A stretch of 64,000 nt of DNA, taken from NCBI GenBank assembly GCA_018398585.1, contig JAGTTD010000009.1, positions 16,187,193-16,251,192 of the forward strand, in the 5' to 3' direction. Below the pieces are notes generated by a model that searched no databases, was not told the DNA's origin, and saw only the letters and a list, made by a program, of their open reading frames with translations. The first letter of the stretch is position 1; the number at the start of each line of letters is the position of its first letter. Source of the DNA: Simmondsia chinensis. Taxonomy: Eukaryota > Streptophyta > Magnoliopsida > Caryophyllales > Simmondsiaceae. Shown here one piece after another: positions 33,750 to 44,289 of the stretch. The position numbers were made by a program, and so were the translations under genes.

Positions 33750-34138
33750 AAGGGGGGGAGTATTGTTGTAATTCCTATAGGTGGGGTGTATAAAAGATTG
33801 TAATTAGCATAAGTCATGTTGTAATGAGTAGCATTAGCCTTGGTGAGTCATGTAATAAGTGAAGTTTAGTTTTGGTGGCTTGTAATTGCGCCAAAGGTCT
33901 TGTTAGTAGGTTTAGGCTTGCTACTTGCAATGTATCTTGATCAAGTATAAGTTGTTGCTCAAGTGTAAGGTTGAGGCATTCAATCAAATATACAAACAAT
34001 ATCTTTTTGAGATATTTCTCTCTTTCTCATCTTACTTTCTCTATTACCTCATCTCCCTTCACTTCTCTTCTCATCTAAACTCTCTTGGATTCTATCCTTC
34101 CTTAGGTTATGATTTGAGATTATATCTCAATCATAACA
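33750..34138 (+). repeat. Polypurine tract and 3' LTR of element F
   Basis: AAGGGGGGGAGTAT (33,750-33,763) primes plus-strand synthesis; the 3' LTR follows at 33,764-34,138. The upstream words CTCGAGGACAAGAATCTCTT match the 3' ends of elements A, B and E, where they precede the tract. The 3' LTR reads TGTATAAAAG where the 5' LTR reads TATATAAAAG. Confidence 0.88.
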
Positions 34139-34143
34139 CTGGG

Positions 34144-34531
34144 TTATTACGACATTATCGAGAATGGATCTACGACATGGGTGTACGAGGGCCAGAACGA
34201 ATCGGGGTCACTCCAGGTCATGTCGACTGCCAAAGACCGGCAGATGCTTGGTGCAATCCCTGCCACCGCCGAACTCCAACGCAAGGCGTGTGCAGCCACA
34301 ACTGAGGCACCACCTCTTAGTCGGCTAGGCTGTTTGCGCGCTGCCATCGCTGGCAGTGCGTGTGGTGGAGGGTGATAATAGTATGACAAAAGTAGAAGTA
34401 TAATTGGCTTCTACCTTCACAAAACATGTTCATACTTCAATATCAAAACTAGAGTACGTTACCCAGCGGAACACAACCTAAATGCCCATAGCATTCAAGA
34501 ATGGGGGAAAAGATTTACACGTGTAAGTTAT
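34144..34531 (+). repeat. Segment G, copy 1, right part
   Basis: Continuation of segment G after element F, homologous to 35,536-35,946. A frame across it ends RLGCLRAAIAGSACGGG followed by TGA at about 34,375. Copy 2 ends the same way (AAIAGSACGGG then TGA), which hints at a captured exon; no family recognised. A perfect 12-bp palindrome TTACACGTGTAA is at 34,515-34,526. Confidence 0.65.
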
Positions 34532-35270
34532 TGATAACTCTCAACAAAATAGCATCCGAACAAGTGACACGTGGGCACTAGGACGCAGGTGCATCTCGGT
34601 CTGAGATGCACCCTCGGAGGATTACTTTGAAACTCTACTTTCGACCAATAAGAAACAAGCACATCTCACCAACAGGCCACATCCCAGAGCCCGAGTAGAA
34701 GAAGGTCCCCGAGCATAGGAAACACGGCCACCAGGATGTAAGTGCATCTCGGACCAAGACGTACCACTGGAAGACGATTTCGGAAATCTAACTGCAGCCG
34801 AGGAGAGATAGACACATTAGGCCAACCGGGAATATTCCAACCCCCGAAGAGCATTGCAATAACACCTCAATAAAGCACGCGCCTCAACTCTGAGGAGGCA
34901 TCTTGGCCCGAGAGGACCGCTCCCCCGAGGACCCGACAGGGACCACTTCTCGGTATCGTCATTTGGACAAATTACAGCCCGAAGCCATGTACCAAGCGAA
35001 ATACACCCCCCGGATAAAGCACAGCTCTTCAACAAATCTTTGAAGAAAAAAATCTATAAATAGCGTTCAAGACCCTAGAGAAAACTAAATTCACTGCTCT
35101 CCCTTCACAATCATTTGAGGACCCCCACAGCAGAGACACCCCCCATTTTTCTCTTTTCTTCACTTGTGTTCCATCAAAAATCCTTGTAATCAAATCGTTA
35201 ATTAATAAAAATCTAATAAAAGTTTGAGGTATGAGTTTGACCTTCTATTAAAAGAACATGTACCAAAACA
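34532..35270 (+). mobile_element. Tat-type LTR in the first duplicated unit
   Basis: TGATAACTCTCAAC to GTACCAAAACA, 739 bp, homologous to 35,947-36,699 and, more distantly, to the solo LTR 23,848-24,867. It contains CTATAAATAGCG. It is followed directly by a TA microsatellite and segment G copy 2, with no internal region. Flanking pentamers (GTTAT/TATAT) do not match, so it is not a simple solo insertion. Confidence 0.75.
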
Positions 35271-35891
35271 TATATATATATATATGAGGTATCATCCTAA
35301 TTAGTAATCACCCACGCGAAAATACCTGTAGCACTTCACGCACTTCGCGGTAGACGGTTACCCCACCATCCTATTCCTACACCTACATATGGCATTTGGT
35401 GGCTCGCTTTCGAACATCGCATGGATCGTTTTTTGACCCTCGCGGCCACCACTATGAAGGATCTCATGTTACTAACACGAACACTTTACATCCCCCGCCA
35501 CCGTCAGGCATTTCATCGATGCAATTCATCACAACGTTATTACGACATTGTCGAGAATGGATCTACAACATGGGTGTATGAGGGCTAGAACGAATCGGGG
35601 TCACTCTAGTTCAGATCGACTGTAAAAGACTGGCCGATTCTTGGTGCAATCCCTTCCACCGCTGAACACCAACGCAAGGCATGCACAGCCTCAAGGGAGG
35701 CACCACCTTTTTGTCGGCGAGGCGGTCGGCGCGCTGCCATCGCTGGCAGTGCGTGTGGTGGTGGGTGATAATAGTATGACAAATGCAGATGTATAATTGA
35801 CTTCTTAGTTCACAAAACATATTCAAAATTCAATATCAAAACTAGAGTACGTTACCCAGTGGAACACAATCTGAATGCCCGTAGCATTCAG

Positions 35892-35923
<32 letters not shown>

Positions 35924-35946
35924 AAGGATTTACATGTGTAACTTAA
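35271..35946 (+). repeat. Segment G, copy 2
   Basis: Uninterrupted copy of segment G with the TA microsatellite at its left end, so the unit 'TA run - G - LTR' occurs twice in tandem. The short G run of copy 1 (GAATGGGGGAAAAG) is expanded to G29 at 35,895-35,923. Frame remnants end AAIAGSACGGG at about 35,770. Confidence 0.75.
35895..35923. repeat. G29 homopolymer
   Basis: 29 consecutive G where the paralogous position (about 34,502) has five. The true length is uncertain in any assembly. Confidence 0.85.
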
Positions 35947-36699
35947 TGATAACTCTCAACAAAATAGCATCCGAACAAGTGACACGTGGCCACTAGGACG
36001 CAGGTGCATCTTGGTCTGAGTTGCACCCCCGGAGGACTACTTCAAAACTCTACTTTCAACCAACAAGAAACAAGCACATCTCCCCGACAGGACACATCCT
36101 AGAGCCTGAGTAGAAGAAGGTCCCCAAGTAAGGGAATTGTGGCCACTTGGACTGAGATGCACCTCTAGAGGACGATTTCAGAACTCTAACTATCACCGAG
36201 GAGAGATGGATGCCTAAGGCCAACTGAGAACATTCCAGCCCCCGGAGAGACTCGGAATAACACCTCAACAAAGCATGCACCTCAACTCCGAGAAGGCATC
36301 TTGGTCCGAGATGCCCGCTCCCCCCCGACAGGGACCACTTCCTGGTACTGTGATTCGGAAAAACGATAGCCTGAAGCTGTGGGCCCAAAAATCAGTGGTG
36401 TCTCGTCCGCCGTTCTATACCAAGCGAAGTACACCCCCCCCCCCCCCCCCCCCCATAAAGCATAGCTCTTCTACAAATCCTTGAAGAAAAAACTCTATAA
36501 ATAGCGTTCAAGACCCTAGAGAAAACTAAATTCACTGCTCTCCCTTCACAGTCATTTGAAGGACCTCCAGAGCAGAGACACCCCCCATTTTTCTCTTTTC
36601 CTCACTTGTATCCCATCAAAAATCCTTGTAAACAAATCATTAATTAATGAAAATCTTATAAAAGTTTGACGTCTAAGTTTGACCTTTCATTAAAAGAAC
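35947..36699 (+). repeat. 5' LTR of element C, part before element B
   Basis: TGATAACTCTCAAC start shared with 34,532. It contains CTATAAATAGCG at about 36,494 and a C21 run at 36,434-36,454 where the paralogue has six C. It ends in AGAAC, the target duplication of element B. Confidence 0.85.
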
Positions 36700-36912
36700 T
36701 ATTATGTCCCGAGAATCCGAGGCATGAGCTTGAGGTGGCTGGGTTGTGGTTGGTTCAGTTTGGGCTGCTGTTGGGTTCTGTTGGTGCTGCTGCATCGTTC
36801 TGTTGCTGTCCGTGAGCTGCTGCTGTGCTGTCTTTGCTATTAGTTAATATTTTGGCTCCAAATAATGGGTTTAAATGTTAGTTAGTTAGTTTCTAGAGTT
36901 TTCTAGATATTT
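36700..36912 (+). repeat. 5' LTR of element B, first part
   Basis: TATTATGTCCCGAGAATCC start (3' LTR: TGTTATGTCC). It matches 45,491-45,703 and ends TAGATATTT where element A is inserted. Confidence 0.9.
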
Positions 36913-37297
36913 TGTTAACTAGCAACCTTAAATTGATAGCTAATTTGTGAAGGAAAGAGATAAGATGAGAGAGAGAAGTGAAAGGGATGAGAAAATAGAG
37001 AAGGAGATGAGAAATAAGAGGAAAACCCTAAAGGGATTCAGATTTTTATTCATTGGATAACAAGAATACAAGCTTTAGATCTATTTATAATAGATCTTAG
37101 TACATTGAATCCAAGAAAGCATAAAACCGAGCAAACCAACCCTTTGGCGCCAAAAGCAGTTACCCGGGTTTGAAAGGGGCTGCAGCAACAGATTTTGGCA
37201 CCCGTTACAGATTTAAGTTGCCAATTACAACTTCATAACCTCCTATGCTTAAAAGATCAGAAATTCAAATGGTAATGAAAATAATGGAATTATAACA
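36913..37297 (-). repeat. 3' LTR of element A
   Basis: 385 bp. In plus orientation TGTTAACTAG to AATTATAACA. Next to it inward is the complement of the polypurine tract (CCCTTCCCCTTGAAAG, 37,300-37,315). It contains TTGGCGCCAAA, also present in the LTR of element F. Confidence 0.93.
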
Positions 37298-37326
37298 GTC
37301 CCTTCCCCTTGAAAGACTCCTTGTCC

Positions 37327-38530
37327 TCAAGGAGAAAAACTCAGAAATTGACTCTTTAAGAACGTCGGATGCTCCCATGTGAGTAGATCTTTGTCTAAGT
37401 TCAGCCACTGCACCAGAATCAGCTGGGAAGAGCCTGATCCTGCAGCAATCAACCCAGATTTCTTGACTGGAACCGGCCCCAACTGCAATCTTCCATCTGT
37501 ACCAGTTACGGGTGGTGCTTTAGAACTTTTCTCACCTTGCGCGACCTGTTTTTTAAGTAATGAAACATGAAACACTGGATGAACATATGAATGTGGTGGT
37601 AAATCAAGTTTGTAAGCTACGTTGCCGATCTTCTCCTTGATCCGGTATGGACCAAAGTAACGTGCACTTAGCTTGACGTTTCTTCGGACAGCCAATGACG
37701 ATTGCCATTACGGCTGTAATTTTAAGTAAACCATGTCACCCACTTCAAAAGTCTTATCCACTCTCTTCTTGTCAGCATAAAACTTCATACGAGCACGAGC
37801 TTGTTGCAAATTGACTTTGAGAAGCTGCGTCAACTCAACCCTCTGCTGCACTAAATCTGTAGCTGCAGAATCAGAACCCCCTCGAGGCTGCAGCAACATC
37901 GGGGTCGGAGGAGTGTAGCCATACAATGCATGAAAAGGAGTTGTGCCTAAGGAAGCATGGAAGTGTGTGTTGAACCAGTACTCTGCCAATGACAACCACT
38001 GATTCCATTCTCGAGGCCGTGCAAATACCATACTTCGGAGATATTGCTTGACGCACTGATTCACTCTCTCCGTTTGACCATCCGATTGAGGATGGTGTGA
38101 TGAACTGAGTGCCAAAGTTGTGCCCAATAATCTGAACAATTCTCGCCAAAAGTTACTCATGAAGATCTTGTCCCTATCTGAGACAATCGTTTGAGGCAAT
38201 CCGTGCAATTTATATATGTTGTCTAAGAAGCTCTTAGCCAACCTTTCAGCTGTAACAGGTCGAATCAAAGTGATAAAATGGCTATATTTCATGAATCGGT
38301 CCACCACGACCCAAATTACTTCCCGACCATCGGACTTGGGAAACCCTTCAATAAAGTCCATACTAATATTTATCCAAGAACCCTCCGGAATAGGAAGTGG
38401 CTGCATGAGTCCTTGATATCAATGATCCCCCAATTTTTTTTATTGACACACCTCGCAGGACTTCAGGAATTCAGAAACAGATTTCTTCATTCCGGGCCAA
38501 CTAAAATATGCTTTAACTCGTTGATAAGTG
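37327..38530 (-). pseudogene. Integrase and chromodomain-like tail of element A
   Basis: The zinc finger (38,560-38,430) has GGHSGVDGTYQRVK and SCEVCQ, with TAG in place of Trp just before GGHSG and another stop soon after CQ. The core at 38,406-37,708 is open for 232 codons, with the D-D-E context SMDFIEGFPKS, IVSDRDKIF and HHPQSDGQTERVNQ. The C-terminal part 37,695-37,327 has YFGPYRIKEKIG, HPVFHVSLLKK and then LVQWLNLDKDLLTWEH, the chromodomain-type signature of chromoviruses, which steers integration to marked chromatin in that family. A stop separates core and tail near 37,705. Confidence 0.92.
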
Positions 38531-38553
38531 CCATCAACCCCTGAGTGACCACC

Positions 38554-40146
38554 CTAAGCTGAATCATGGGATGCCTTCAGGATTTGATCCCTCAAATCAG
38601 TCGAAGAATGGATATAAATCTTGTTCTGCACATGAACAACACCATTTTGCACCTGCACTTTTGGTGTTCTGCCGTTCGGGAGCCTGGTTTGAGCCACTGC
38701 TGCAGCCACTGCTTCTTGTGCAAATGCGTCCCCATCATAGGATTTATAGACTTCATCCATCCAAGAAGGTAAAACAATGGATATAGCCCCACAAGAGCGC
38801 TGCTCGAAGTCCTCAAACCTCCTGGAAAGTGCGTCAGCAGCCACATTTTCCTTACCCTTTCGGTACTTCATTGCATAGTCCAACCCAAACAACTTCATCA
38901 ATCCTTTCTTTTGTATTCTTGTGGCTATATTTTGCTCCAAAAGATACTTAAGACTCTGATGGTCTGTTCGTATGACGAATCCATGTCCATCCAAGTAATG
39001 CCGCCACTTCTCAACCGCAAGGAGTATCGCCAAGTACTCTTTTTCGTAGGTGGACATAGCTTGATGTTTAGGGCTAAGGGCTTGACTCAAATAAGTAATT
39101 GGCCTCCCATTTTGAGAAAGAACAGCCCCACATCTAGTCCCACTTGCATCGGTCTCCAAAATGAAGTCTTCCGCAAAATTCGGCATTGCTAGTACCGGTG
39201 CCTTACACATAGCGGACTTGAGCTCGTCAAAGGCTTCTTGTGCTCTATCACTCCATTTGAATGCATCCTTCTTAAGCAGCTCGGTTAAGGGTTTAGCAAT
39301 GGACCCATAACCATTCACGAACTTTCTATAATACCCGATCAACCCCAAAAACCCTCGTAATTGCTTCAATGTAACGGGAGTTGGCCATTCAAGCATTGTT
39401 GTCACCTTAGAAGGATCGGTTGATACACCCTCGTGAGAGATTATGTGTCCCAAATACTCAAGCTCAGATTGAGCAAAAGAGCACTTTGATAACTTCGCAT
39501 AAAACTTGTGTTGTCGCATCACAATGAACACCTCCTTGAGATGTTTAAGATGATCTTTATAAGTCGGGCTGTAGACTAATATATCATCGAAGAAAACCAG
39601 TACCGATCTCCTCAAGTAAGGCTTGAAAATATCATTCATAGCGGCTTCGAATGTGGCCGGAGCATTAGTTAAACCGAACGGCATTACCACGAACTCGACG
39701 TGTCCATGGTGAGTCTGAAAAGCGGTCTTGTATATGTCCAGCTCAAGAACTCTAATCTGATGGTACCCTTGCCGTAGGTCCAGCTTGGAGAAAAATTGAG
39801 CACCAAACAATTCATCAAGCAAGTCATTGATGACAGGGATAAGAAATTTGTCCTTCACTGTTAATGAGTTTAATTGTCGGTAATCGATGCACATTCGAGC
39901 CGTGCCGTCCTTCTTCTTAACAAGTATCACGGGCGAAGCAAAAGGACTATGACTTGGCCGAATAAAACTCATCTGCAGCAACTCCTCCACCTGTTTTTCA
40001 ATTTCTGATTTTTGTGCATGAGCATAGCGATATGGCCTGATTTTCACCGGATCCGAATTAGCTCGAAGTGGAATGGCATGATCAACATTTCTTCGAGGAG
40101 GAAGGCTCTTGGGAACCTCAAAAACATCATCAAACTCAGACAGCAA
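38554..40146 (-). pseudogene. Reverse transcriptase-RNase H of element A (530 open codons)
   Basis: A long open stretch with complete RT motifs: ARMCIDYRQLNSLTVKDK, FSKLDLRQGYHQIRV, VMPFGLTNAPATFEAAMN, the catalytic LVFFDDILVYS (FFDD variant of YxDD) and FLGLIGYYRKFV. RNase H follows: FILETDASGTRCGAVLSQ, MSTYEKEYLAILLAVEKWRH, RTDHQSLKYLL and the terminal ENVAADALSRR. These domains copy element RNA into DNA and degrade the template. Upstream, the stretch 40,147-40,272 has several stops, so no Gag-Pol fusion can be made. This is the best preserved polymerase in the window. Confidence 0.95.
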
Positions 40147-40272
40147 CGCAGAAACCTCGGGCTATACTTCTTGCTGCAGATCGGTAGAAGACAACAAGAA
40201 AAGTTATCCAAGCCATTGAACGGTCTTCTTCTTGAAGCCACCTTACAAACGCTTACCATTGATCAATTTCAG

Positions 40273-42006
40273 CTATGCTTGATCAGAAATCCCGTGGAAA
40301 GTGATTTTCTTGCCATGAACTTTGAAAGACAGAGTCATCTTATCAAAATTGAAAAGCACCGGGTTAAAGGTCCTCATCCAATCGACCTCGAGTACCATGT
40401 CGCAACCACCCAAAGGAAGTACTTGAAAGTCAAAGGTGAATTTATGGTCTTGCATAGACCATTGAAACGATTGACACTTATTTTGAATTGTAATTGAATT
40501 TCCATCCGCTACCATTACAGTCAAAGGATGAGTTTTGATGATTTCATGCTTCACCTTCTTCACCAACTTGGGATCAATGAAGCTATGCGTGCTTCCGCCA
40601 TATACAAGAATAGTGATGGAAATCTTGCCTGCCTTGCCACCAATACGTGTGGTGTTATGTGCACCATTGCCCGTAAGAGCCTTCATCGAAATTTCCACTT
40701 CATCTTCCAGCTGCTCATCCAAAGATTCCACTTCAGATTCTGTCTCTGATGAATGAGAGCTCTCGGTATCAGATACTAAGGCCACATTTGAGCCTCTTGC
40801 ACTCATCAAAAACTTCGAATTACACTTGTGACCGGGCTGACATGGCTGATTGCGTCTGAAACAAGACCGTGCAGGCCTCCTGTCCCCAAACCGGCCAGAC
40901 TTGCTGCTATAAGCTTCCCTTGGATGAGTCTTATGATTGTTACTTTTGAATTTACTTTTATCACTTGAAGGTACAAGATTAGTTTCAATCAATTTAGCCT
41001 TGTTGTAGGATTTGGAAAGGGTCTTTGGCTCAATGGCTTTAACCAAGCTTTTAATTCTTGGCTTCAAACCACTAATGAAGCTTGAGACATAATAAGCTTC
41101 GGTTGAATGTGGATTAATGGCTATCATATTGGCACGCAAGTTTTCAAAGCTGGTCATGCACTCCTTCACCGTGGATGTTTGATAGACTTTGTTAAAGCTA
41201 TCAACAACAACACTAGAATCCTCTTCACCATACCTCTCACACAATTCCTCCACAAATTGGTCCCAAGAAAGACAAGGATTACTCCTCAACACACTATAAA
41301 ACCATACCTCGTGGTCTCCATGAAGATGCACAGCAGCGAGCTCGACTTTTTTTGCATCACTGATGTTATAGAAATGAAAATACTGCTCACAACCTCTTAT
41401 CCGCGACTCAGGCAGCTTTCCTTCAAATGGCTTGATTTGAACCCTTGGCTGCCGGTAACCTCTACCACCAGATGTAGCCTCATTGCTCAAGGACCTTTGA
41501 TGCATATCAGGAGGTCTATTTTGATGCTCCACACCATCGGATGACAGCCTTGGAAACTCATTCCAATCAGGAGGTCGATGATGGTGATCATTGTGCATTC
41601 CACCTGATCTGATGTGTCCTGAACCCAAACTTCGAACGAAGGCTCCTGCAGCAACCTCTACTTCAGGAGGTCGAACCTCTGAAGACTTGATGTGTACTGA
41701 TGGTCCTGCATCCATCTGAATTTCAGGTTCCTTACCGCGATCACCTTCAGAATTCACCTCTGCATTCTGTTGTTGCTGCGGTGGAGTCATAATATTTGAT
41801 GGAGAAAGCTCACTTGCAGGCTTAAGAACAGCATTGACAGACGGTTCATCTTGTTTCTTGAACTGATCCTGCAATTTCTCCATCCGATCCTTCAATTTGG
41901 ACAATCGTTTATCAGTCTTTTTCTGATTTTCTAGGTTTATTTGTTGAAACCTTGCAAACCAGCGTTCTTCAGATTGTATTTGTGATTGATTGAGCAATTC
42001 CTTCAA
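40273..42006 (-). pseudogene. Gag and protease of element A (577 open codons)
   Basis: The frame runs from just after a TAG at 42,007-42,009 to a TAG at 40,273. Upstream sequence in the same frame to about 42,130 is gag-like, so the true start was further right. It contains a coiled-coil segment (KTDKRLSKLKDRMEKLQDQF), the Gag core (ELAAVHLHGDHEVWFYSVLR, EELCERYGEE, SSFISGLKPRIKSLVKAIEP) and a zinc-knuckle remnant CFRRNQPCQPGHKC, where element B keeps CFKCHQPFDIGHKC, so one Cys is lost. The protease box reads LVYGGSTHSFID where B has LIDSGSTHSFID: the catalytic Asp is Tyr. Both losses make the protein non-functional. Confidence 0.92.
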
Positions 42007-42196
42007 CTAATCAAGCGTAACATACTCCTTGGAATTGCACGTACCAGCATCAGCAGCATCTGATCCATATGCTGGAACTGCAGGTGCAACAAAGCCACCT
42101 CCAGCACCTGATCGAGTTCTTACACCTTCAGCTATGCCTTGATCGTGTTTCTTTGATTTTCCCAGCTCAATTCAAGCACAAGACCACTTGAACGAA

Positions 42197-42208
42197 GCTC
42201 TGATACCA
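42197..42208 (-). other. Primer binding site of element A (initiator tRNA-Met)
   Basis: Minus strand TGGTATCAGAGC, complementary to the initiator tRNA-Met 3' end, next to the 5' LTR. Confidence 0.9.
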
Positions 42209-42210
42209 AA

Positions 42211-42595
42211 TGTTAACTACCAACCCTAAATTGATAGCTAATTTGTGAAGGAAAGAGGTAAGATGAGAGAGCTAAGTGAAAGGGATGAGAAAATAGAGAA
42301 GGAAATGAGAAATAAGAGGAAAACCCTAAAGGGATTCAGATTTTTATTCAGTGGATAACAAGAATGCAAGCTTTAGATCTATTTATAATGGATCTTAGTA
42401 CATTGAATCCAACAAAGCATAAAACCGAGCTAACCAACCCATTTGGCGCCAAAAGCAGTTACCCGGGTTTGAAAGGGGCTGCAACAACTGATTTTGGCGC
42501 CCGTTACAGATTTAAATTGCCAATTACAACTTCATAACCTCCTATGCTTAAAACATTAGAAATTCAAATGTACTGAAAATAATGGAATTATAACA
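42211..42595 (-). repeat. 5' LTR of element A
   Basis: 385 bp partner of 36,913-37,297 with substitutions spread along its length (about 18-20 by eye). Confidence 0.93.
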
Positions 42596-42872
42596 TATTT
42601 CTTCTAATAAGATTAGTGATGTGTCTTGATTCAATGTATTGCTTGCTTAATTGCCTATAAGTAGCTGATGAGTGTATTATTCAGATTCAATGAATGGATT
42701 CATAAACAAATTTCTCATTTGAGATTAAACTTCTCTCTCTCATCTAACTTTCTCTATTTCTCATCCCTAATTCTCTAATTTCTCATCTCAATTCCCTTCT
42801 TTCTCATCTCATACCCTCAATCTATCCTCATTTTACTTAGCTTACGTTCATGATTCAATCACGAACGTAACA
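42596..42872 (+). repeat. 5' LTR of element B, second part, with target duplication
   Basis: TATTT at 42,596-42,600 repeats the bases before element A. The LTR then continues CTTCTAATAAG to CACGAACGTAACA, matching 45,704-45,979. The primer site TGGTATCGGAGCC begins at 42,875 (one mismatch to initiator tRNA-Met). Confidence 0.9.
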
Positions 42873-43160
42873 ATTGGTATCGGAGCCTCGTTTGGCTTCC
42901 AATCTAGTGCGTAATGAAAAGAAAATTTAAAAAAAAATATATATTCAGATTTAGAACTGAATTTAGTTCAGTTCAAGCTGATCAAATTCATATTTGTGAT
43001 TTTCAAATTTGATCTTGAAATTTCAGAAAAAAAAAAAATTTGCAGTGAAGCTCAATTTGTGAAAATCAGCTGCGTTGATCCTTTTTCTGCTGAAATTAGA
43101 TCAGTTTTTTTTCGTAAAATCAGTCCGATCAATTTATATTGTGAAGATTAAGAGGTAATT

Positions 43161-44198
43161 ATGGCTGGAGGCATGACAACAGGATCCGAAACTGCCAAAG
43201 CTGCAGCAAGTCCTTCTTATGCTGATGCCGTTAGTGGAAATGTAGAGAATGAACCGCAATTTGTGACTTCTGATGTTCTGAATGGACAGATCAAGGCTTT
43301 GCTTGTGCAGCTTAATAAAGAGCAGTTGCAGTGGGAACAAAAAGCTAAACAAAATTAGTTGGAGATTGAACAAAGAGAAAGACAAGAGCAGTTGCAGAGG
43401 GAGCAAAGAATGGAAGAACGTTTGCATAACATGTTGCAAGAACAAGATCAGAAGTTTAATGAGTGTTTTAGCTTGCAAAATCAGTGTTTTGAAGAGAAAA
43501 AGGCTGATCAATTATATCAGCAAAAGCAACAGGTTGAGGAGGCAGTGGCTGATCGAGTGAATGAACAAGCAAAGGAGTTTGATGAAAAGATTGATGCTCA
43601 TTTGAATCATCACTTGCAAAGTTTTGAAATGAAATTTGCTGAAATCAACAAACAAGCGATTGAAGATCGAGTGACTCATCATTTGCAAGGAATTGAGGAT
43701 CGTGTGGATAATTGTCTTGCTATGTTGCAAAATCAGGTACAAAAACAGAATGTAGGTGTAAGTGGTGGAGGTCTGTTGCCTGCAAGTCACTTACTGAGAA
43801 CCTTGGAACTGCTTCAAACACAAGTGCCAAATGCTGGTGTTCATTCACAAGATGTTCCCCAAGTTGCTAATGTAAATGTTGGACCTCAAATTTATCTTCA
43901 ATCAGGTGATGACAGACCCCGAAATCAGGTTCCAAATGCTGCAAAATCTGGCAGTCCGCAAGTACAAGCAAATGATCAGGAGCAAATTCGATTTGTGAGC
44001 ATGAAATTGGGTCAGAAAGATCATCCGCCTTATGTTTCAGATCATCCACTAGGCTCTAAAGCCCCGACCAGACCCAATCAAGAAAATTCAGTACACTTTG
44101 ATCCATCACATGAGCCAACACACACGCAACTTGTTTGTTTAAATGCTGGACACTTTGTTGAGCCACCAAATTCTATTCAGCAGTATAATCTTGGATAG
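43161..44198 (+). pseudogene. Coiled-coil N-terminal Gag ORF of element B
   Basis: The ATG at 43,161 starts MAGGMTTGSETAKAAASPSY and the frame is open for 346 codons apart from one TAG at 43,356-43,358. It is very rich in Gln, Glu and Lys (LEIEQRERQEQLQREQRMEE), predicting a long coiled coil to about residue 195, then a low-complexity Asn/Pro/Gln region. It lies directly upstream of the Gag core in a different frame; a frameshift between 44,198 and 44,370 separates them. It corresponds in position to the coiled-coil start of element A's Gag. Confidence 0.8.
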
Positions 44199-44289
44199 AA
44201 TGCCTCTAAAATTGTTCCTAATCGAAGCAATGAAGTCTTTGTGGTAATAGAAGCAATGGCCTTAGACAACCAAGAGTACAACTTGAAAA

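Larger units (their letters stand above)
29264..34138 (+). mobile_element. Element F: non-autonomous LTR retrotransposon with an RRM-containing ORF
   Basis: LTRs 29,264-29,638 and 33,764-34,138, both 375 bp, TGTTGTAATTCC to CAATCATAACA, about ten differences by eye. Flanking bases CCGGG and CTGGG are a 5-bp target duplication with one mismatch. PBS, 1-kb leader, one 947-codon frame and a polypurine tract lie in between. No gag zinc knuckle, protease, RT, RNase H or integrase motif is present, so movement would need proteins in trans. The LTR word TTGGCGCCAAAGG, the Met primer site and the 3' motif GAGGACAAGAATCTCTTAAG are shared with chromovirus-like element A and element B. It is the least diverged LTR pair in the window. 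Confidence 0.9.
36913..42595 (-). mobile_element. Element A: chromovirus-like Ty3/gypsy retrotransposon
   Basis: 5683 bp, flanked by the perfect 5-bp target duplication TATTT (36,908-36,912 and 42,596-42,600). LTRs 36,913-37,297 and 42,211-42,595, both 385 bp, about 5% different. Minus-strand order: primer site, gag, protease, RT, RNase H, integrase, chromodomain-like tail, polypurine tract. It is full length in structure but inactive through stops between gag and RT, in the integrase zinc finger and near the gag start. It lies inside the 5' LTR of element B. Confidence 0.95.

Noticed and set aside
34532..35270. Simple solo LTR
   Set aside because: Flanking pentamers GTTAT and TATAT do not match, and the LTR is part of a tandemly duplicated unit.
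38566..40756. Several plus-strand frames of 60-160 codons
   Set aside because: Shadows of the minus-strand gag-pol of element A, whose motifs are unambiguous.
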